Positions 42,598 through 64,000 of a stretch of DNA of 64,000 nt are shown here, piece after piece. Numbering within the stretch: the stretch's first letter is position 1; every line of letters begins with the position of its first letter. Source of the DNA: Ophiodon elongatus (Eukaryota > Chordata > Actinopteri > Perciformes > Hexagrammidae); the NCBI GenBank assembly GCA_016806645.1, contig JACSYO010001270.1, positions 28,501 to 92,500 of the forward strand, given 5' to 3'. The notes beneath the pieces were generated by a model, which saw nothing but the letters and a program-made list of their open reading frames with translations, searched no databases and had not been told where the DNA came from. The translations under genes and the position numbers were made by a program.

Positions 42598-43760
42598 CCT
42601 CCACCTGCAGGGCAAACCTCCACCTGCAGGACAAACCTCCACCTAAAGGACAAACCTCCACCTAAAGGACAGACCTCCACCTAAAGGACAGACCTCCACC
42701 TGAAGGACAAACCTCCACCTGAAGGACAAACCTCCACCTAAAGGACAGACCTCCACCTAAAGGACAAACCTCCACCTGAAGGCAAACCTCCACCTAAAGG
42801 ACAGACCTCCACCTAAAGGACAAACCTCCACCTGAAGGGCAAACCTCCACCTGAAGGACAAACCTCCACCTAAAGGACAAACCTCCACCTAAAGGACAGA
42901 CCTCCACCTAAAGGACAAACCTCCACCTGAAGGACAAACCTCCACCTAAAGGACAAACCTCCACCTAAAGGACAGACCTCCACCTGAAGGACAAACCTCC
43001 ACCTGAAGGTCAAACCTCCACCTAAAGGACAGACCTCCACCTAAAGGACAGACCTCCACCTGAAGGACAAACCTCCACCTGAAGGACAAACCTCACCTAA
43101 AGGACATACCTCCACCTAAAGGACAGACCTCCACCTGAAGGACAGACCTCCACCTGAAGGACAAACCTCCACCTAAAGGACAGACCTCCACCTGAAGGAC
43201 AAACCTCCACCTAAAGGACAGACCTCCACCTAAAGGACAGACCTCCACCTGAAGGACAAACCTCCACCTGAAGGACAAACCTCCACCTAAAGGACAGACC
43301 TCCACCAGAAGGACAAACCTTCACCAGAAGGATAGACCTCCACCTGAAGGACAAACCTCCACCTGCAGGCCAACCCTCCACCTAAAGGACAGACCTCCAC
43401 CTAAAGGACAGACCTCCACCTGAAGGACAAACCTCCACCTGAAGGAACCCCACAAACAAACAAACCTCCACCTAAAGGACAAACCTCCACCTAAAGGACA
43501 GACCTCCACCTGAAGGACAAACCTCCACCTGAAGGACAGACCTCCACCTGAAGGACAAACCTCCACCTAAAGGACAAACCTCCACCTAAAGGACAGACCT
43601 CCACCTAAAGGACAGACCTCCACCTAAAGGACAGACCTCCACCTGAAGGACAAACCTCCACCTAAAGGACAGACCTCCACCTAAAGGACAAACCTCCACC
43701 TAAAGGACAAACCTCCACCTAAAGGACAGACCTCCACCTGCAGGCCAACCCTCCACCTGG
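42598..43760. repeat. 19-bp minisatellite CCTCCACCTGAAGGACAAA (about 60 copies)
   Basis: Variants alternate CTGAAGGAC/CTAAAGGAC and AAA/AGA. Open frames through it encode 19-residue period peptides only because 19 bp is not a multiple of three and no stop occurs in the unit. Confidence 0.96.
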
Positions 43761-46700
43761 CCTGCTCAGAGGGGCGGGGCTTAACGACCACAGGTGGGTC
43801 TAACGCTACGAGGCACGACGGACGCAGAGAAGCTGGAGATAACTGCACGCGTTGAAACATCGAACACCAAATAAAAAGTAGATCACGTCATCGACGGAGT
43901 CTTCAAACACAAATGTACATTTCCTCAAAACCAATGAAAAGCTCCGACACCCCGCTGCACCTGACGCGGTCTGAAACTTTAAACTAAACTCTGGAGATTC
44001 AGAACGGCTCCATGTGACGGAAAGATGCAGCCATGTAGAAATTACTATTTAAAAAAAAAAACTTCAGATTCTTATTTTGGGCGTTTTTCTTTTTAGGAAT
44101 ACTTTCTCAGGTTATTGGAGTCGAACATTTCCGCATTTTAGACACTTTCTTTTAAATTTAATGACGTCATCGTTTGTCCAAATCAGTCATCATTGGTGAA
44201 ACACGTCTTTGGACTATAACTCCTCTTCGGTGGCGGATCGTCAGCTGCAGGATATCGTGTCTTTTCTTTCAGCTCGTTAACTTTATATTCTTCTTAATCT
44301 GTTGGGGTTTTTTTTGGGGTGAATTTCAGTTAATTTCTATTAAATTCAACTTGCAGAGAAGAGAAACTTCTTGTCACTCTTTTGTTTGAGGTTGTATTTT
44401 TATATTAAAGGAGTGTAAAAGTCCTGAAAGATGTTATTTTTTATATCTTTTGCAAGAACTTGGTAAAGAACTTGGTGCATTTAAGGACACTGGGATTTTA
44501 CAGCTTACAGCAATATTTCTGATGCAAAATAAAGTTAATTAATATTTAAATGCTGTCTGCGTTTGTCCTCTCTGCCGGACTTAAACAATTTAGAGTAAAA
44601 GACAAAGAAAGATTTTTGCATCCAACAAATATCTCAAATCAAATCAAAGAGAAGTTTTAAAAAAAAAAAAACTTATGAAATGTCCCTCAACGTCTCAGCT
44701 GGTTTCAAGAATCTGCAAGTTGATTTATTTTTGTTTTAAATTAAGTGAAATCGATGGCTCCAGAGCAGGAAGTCACTCTAAAAAAAAACAAAAAAACAAA
44801 AAAAGATCTAGAATCATTTGAAGATGAAGTATTAACGGTTTAAAAACACGTAAAACCAGCAGCGACGGACTCATTACTGTGAATAAAGAGATAAAATGCT
44901 GTAAATACACAACACTCAGAACCACAGTACTTCATGCATGTGATAAACCACCGACAGCATGTGCACAGTATAAACTACTCACAGCTACACGCAGGACATC
45001 GACCGGAGGGAAAACCTCTGAAAAGTAACAGTTAATGCATCTGATCCACTATCATTCAAAGCCAGAAACTCTCACTGCAATCTTGATTTATTAAAGACAT
45101 TAAATGTGCATTAAACCGTTAACCCCCCCACACAACACGCCTTAAATAAGCATCGTGAACGGAGTTTGGTTCGCGGCTTTGAATGAAAACAAGATCCTTG
45201 AATCTAAAAGTCAAACACAGAATATTAACGTATTATTCCAGCACCAAATAGCATCAAAATAAAATCAGTTAAAAAAACAAAAACAAAAAAAACCCCTAAA
45301 TATCACAACCAAAGTACAGTGATCAAATACTGTTGTGGCTACATTAAGAGTTGCTGTCCTTCAGAATCTTTCCGTTTCTCTCCGTCTCCGGGAATGTGGA
45401 CGAAGTTCTTCTTTCTTTAAATCCTCCTCCTATAAATTGGCAGCTGAAGCTCGTCTTTGACAAGTTTCCTTGTGGCAGCAAATAAACTTCACGCAGCTTT
45501 TTACACCAGAACGGCGGAAAATCAAGTGATAAAATGTAAAAAAAAAATTGAATATTCAGATTAAACTTGCATCCTATCAAATATGATAATTATTGTAGAG
45601 CTGCTTGTTGTTTTCCTTGTTTTAACTCATTTACGTTTAAATACTGAGTCCAGGTGAAACGTTTTGATGAATCTCTCCTAAATTGAGCAATTTTACCTGC
45701 GAATAATTAAAATAACTAATATTGCGATCAATGTAATGATATCCCATCATCGTAAATGACTTAATTTGTTGACTCAAATACATTTTCAATAACAAATTAG
45801 CATTTGTTTTGACAATCTAGCTTGCTAGTAAACAAGCTAACTAATTCGGCAAGCTAGTAATCCGTCTAGTTAAGTTTAGTTTAGCTAGTCACGTAGCTAG
45901 TTATCTAGCTAGTTTCTGGTATTATCTGAAATCGAGGGGCCAAATGTTGATCAAACATTTTAAACATTTGATTTTTTCCCCCTAAAATTATGTGAATTTC
46001 ACTTTAATTTAGTTTTTGCAAGCTAGCTTAGCAAGGTGGTTAGCTTAGCAACCACCTTGCTAAGCTAACCACCTTGCTAAGCTAATGCTGAGCTAGTTTT
46101 CCCGCTCAGTGTTTTAATGCTATCTGCAGGAGCAATGTGTTCCCACATTTTAGTACTTGAAATCTTTATTTGTTCAACAAATTAGGTTTTGTTTCGTCAC
46201 ATGCGCAAGCTAGCTAACGCTCAAGACCTCGCTAACCGGCTAAAAGGTGGCGATGGTTATGGAGCTGGTTATCGGAGCGTCCTTTAATCACGACGGCACG
46301 ACGTTTTGAACATTTCTAACGTGACATTTTCTCTTTACGTCGTCGCGCGGCTCAACTAAACTCGGCTTAATGAGACTCAACCGGCTAACGTCCAGCGGAG
46401 AAGACGGCTCGTACGTCACAGACGAGAACGTTCACAACAACACCAACTGCAGCGCGTCACCGCGTTGCTTCTGTTTCTGGTCTGAAACACGATTCTAGAA
46501 GATGTGAACCAGACAGCTAGTCTTACAGCTGCGCTTTGAACGTATAATTCAGATTATTTGTTGGGATTTTACGGTTTAAAAGTTAACTTTTCTTTTTGCT
46601 GCTAACTTTGTCACTTTTGATATGATCACATTCGCGTTATGCTAACCAACGTCGGCCGACTGAGCATCACGACGGCTTTCTCTTCTTTTTACGTCGTATT

Positions 46701-47871
46701 TTCTCTGACTTTCAGCAAGATGCATCTAAAAAGCATTTCTGAAGTGATTAACTAATCCTAATCTTAATTTAATCAACTAAAAACTCTGGTCTTGAGCTTT
46801 TTATTGTCTCTTATGTCACAAAATATATAATATAATTTAAATCTTGTGCACAAGTTATGATCTAGTTTGCACACAATCCGTCTTGCGCAACGTTATTATC
46901 GTAACAAAATTATAATTTGTGGCAAACTTTGTTTATAAATCGTAATATTTACAGTTGGTGTTGCTGCCAAAGTAAAATCTTCACACTTTCCAATCTGCTG
47001 AAGTACAAACTCTGCTTCAGGCTTTACAGTTTATCTTCACTTTAACACTTTCTGACACGTTTGTTTTTAAATATCTTTTGAGTTCCTTGACTCTTTCCAG
47101 TTACACATAGTGGTTCCAGAGATTTCTTGTTTCGTGCTCATTAGCTTCGGAGAGCTTCACATGAACGAAACCAACGTTACGAACGGATTTCACAGAAGAA
47201 GAATTATTCAGCCTCCGAGGAGATTCGTGGTTTAGATAAACATGACATGGTTGCAGCTTCTTAACGAAACTGCCGGTCTTCAGGAGTTCTGTTTCTTCAT
47301 ATTGTCTAATGACAATATGATTGAGGTTATAATCACTCTGTAGCTGCACATTATTTTTCACAACTAAAGTTATTACAATTAATCAAATGACACTGAGTCT
47401 ACTGCTACTTACTGTACATATACAGTCAGAAATCTGTTAAATACTTTATAGATTTATTTTGTTCAAACTCTGAAGCTTATCCATACTGAGAAATTGACAA
47501 CTCTTTCTTAATCTATGCAGAATTCCTATTTTAAATCTGCAAATTACTTGTTATTCTTGCCTTCTTTAGTAAAAAAAAAAAAAAAAAAAAGTTCAGTTGC
47601 TGAGTATTAAGCATGTGAACTCTTTCAGTGATAAGTGCTCGGTCAGCAGGATGGAGATGTGATGGACCAAGCGTGAGGCGATCCAGGACTTCCTCCCACC
47701 GCAGGCTGTAAACTTTAAACCTCCTTCAGTCTCCGAGTTGATCTGCAGCCCGTCGGCGTCGCAACGAAGCTTCACGAGGGAGCTCACGGCTGGCTGACGG
47801 AAACAAAATGGCCTCCCAGAGAGCGGCAGGAGGCAGGTAAAAGGCAGGATGCTGATTTTCAGGCGGGTCGG
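43761..47871 (-). other. Intergenic region and dgkq 3' flank: no gene seen
   Basis: Mixed sequence with poly-A and poly-T runs, CTAGCTAGT-rich stretches at 45820-45930 and a perfect 22-bp hairpin at 46028-46080. The open frames (44174-44389, 45344-45580, 47101-47361, 47593-47787) show no domain. The last part is probably dgkq 3' UTR, whose end I cannot fix. Confidence 0.55.
46028..46080. repeat. Perfect inverted repeat: 22-bp stem, 9-nt loop
   Basis: The left arm TTAGCAAGGTGGTTAGCTTA plus GC (46028-46049) is exactly complementary to the right arm (46059-46080). The loop is AACCACCTT. No run of T follows, so it is not a terminator type. Confidence 0.9.
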
Positions 47872-63517
<15,646 letters not shown>

Positions 63518-64000
63518 CTGCAGGGGGCAGCGAGGAGCAACAAAACAAATCACAATACTTCTGAGGAGGGACCACGATGAAAAAGATCAGTAATTTAAAA
63601 AAAAAAAAAAGCTTTTTTAAAAACACTCAGCTTTAAGTCAATAATGGCTCCAGAGAGGATTAGGATTATATGCCGGCCCTGAATGTGACCACAAGGTTAC
63701 TAGAACAACAGGACGTGTTGCGCAACAGCGGGACGTGTCAACATAAAGTACCAGGTGCCGAGGGGCCGGAGCCCGGCGGCCCCCGGGGGCCGGCAGCTGG
63801 TCTTCACCAAAACACACGGGGACGTAAAAAAGGCAGCAAGGAGTCAAAGTCGCCCTCAAATAAAAATAAAACTGGCCTCTTTACATATTTAGAAGTAACA
63901 AGTATAAGTATTTAAAAAAAAAAGGGTTAAAGCATGTTTTTATTCTCCAAAATACAGCATTGAAGTAGAGTTTTATTTTGGCGCAGTCACAGGAACACAA
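63518..64000 (-). other. dgkq upstream intron, right edge: no exon found
   Basis: The preceding human exon (ending in PSLVR after the first C1 domain) was looked for and not seen. A GC-rich patch at 63755-63800 has open frames but no C1 or other recognisable motif. Confidence 0.55.

Noticed and set aside
42598..43760. Repeat protein with a 19-residue period
   Set aside because: Arises from a 19-bp unit read through three frames; no promoter, splice or start evidence.
63638..63860. Possible additional dgkq exon in a GC-rich patch (LPAPGGRRAPAPRHL)
   Set aside because: No C1 motif, no matching acceptor-donor pair of correct phase, and no similarity to the known preceding exon.

Overview
The window is vertebrate nuclear DNA, almost certainly from a ray-finned (teleost) fish. 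Genes are split into short exons with GT-AG junctions. Promoters sit in CpG-rich patches, introns are very rich in tandem repeats, and fish-type non-autonomous DNA transposons are present. I see no prokaryotic gene, CRISPR array, or transposase or reverse transcriptase ORF. Most long open frames are translations of simple repeats and are not genes.

Three genes lie head to tail on the minus strand. (1) dgkq, diacylglycerol kinase theta, runs from beyond the right edge to its stop codon at 47872. I could place 21 coding exons whose phases all join, giving 823 codons that lack the N-terminus. (2) nfkb1, the NF-kappaB p105/p50 precursor, runs from its start codon at 37662 to its stop at 10151. 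Its 23 coding exons join in frame to 940 codons plus stop: Rel homology region, nuclear localisation signal, glycine-rich region, ankyrin repeats, death domain and a C-terminal phosphodegron. A CpG-rich promoter lies near 38.2-39.3 kb with a consensus kappaB site beside a consensus CRE. (3) The first coding exon of a UBE2D-family ubiquitin-conjugating enzyme gene, probably ube2d3, lies at 5468-5491 inside a CpG island; the rest lies beyond the left edge. NFKB1 and UBE2D3 are also near neighbours in human, which supports the identification.

Layout: 1-5467 ube2d3 intron 1 with a complete hAT-like element; 5.3-5.8 kb ube2d3 promoter; 6-10 kb repeats and the nfkb1 3' flank; 10.15-39 kb nfkb1; 39-47.8 kb intergenic with a TA palindrome region and a 1.2 kb minisatellite; 47.87-64 kb dgkq. 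Functionally, UBE2D enzymes serve the SCF-betaTrCP ligase that modifies p105, and DGK theta consumes diacylglycerol, which acts upstream of PKC and NF-kappaB. This is pathway knowledge, not evidence of co-regulation.

The most unusual feature is how tandem repeats relate to splice sites. Several introns consist almost wholly of minisatellites. In at least three cases the repeat unit is a copy of the end of the preceding exon plus its 5' splice site, giving arrays of roughly 7 to 37 donor-like sequences beside the true donor. In addition, (TG)n tracts abut many acceptors and (CA)n tracts follow several donors, read on the transcribed strand. A dispersed repeat family carries clusters of CTCF-like core motifs. 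A roughly 820 bp palindromic TA-rich foldback lies in a dgkq intron.
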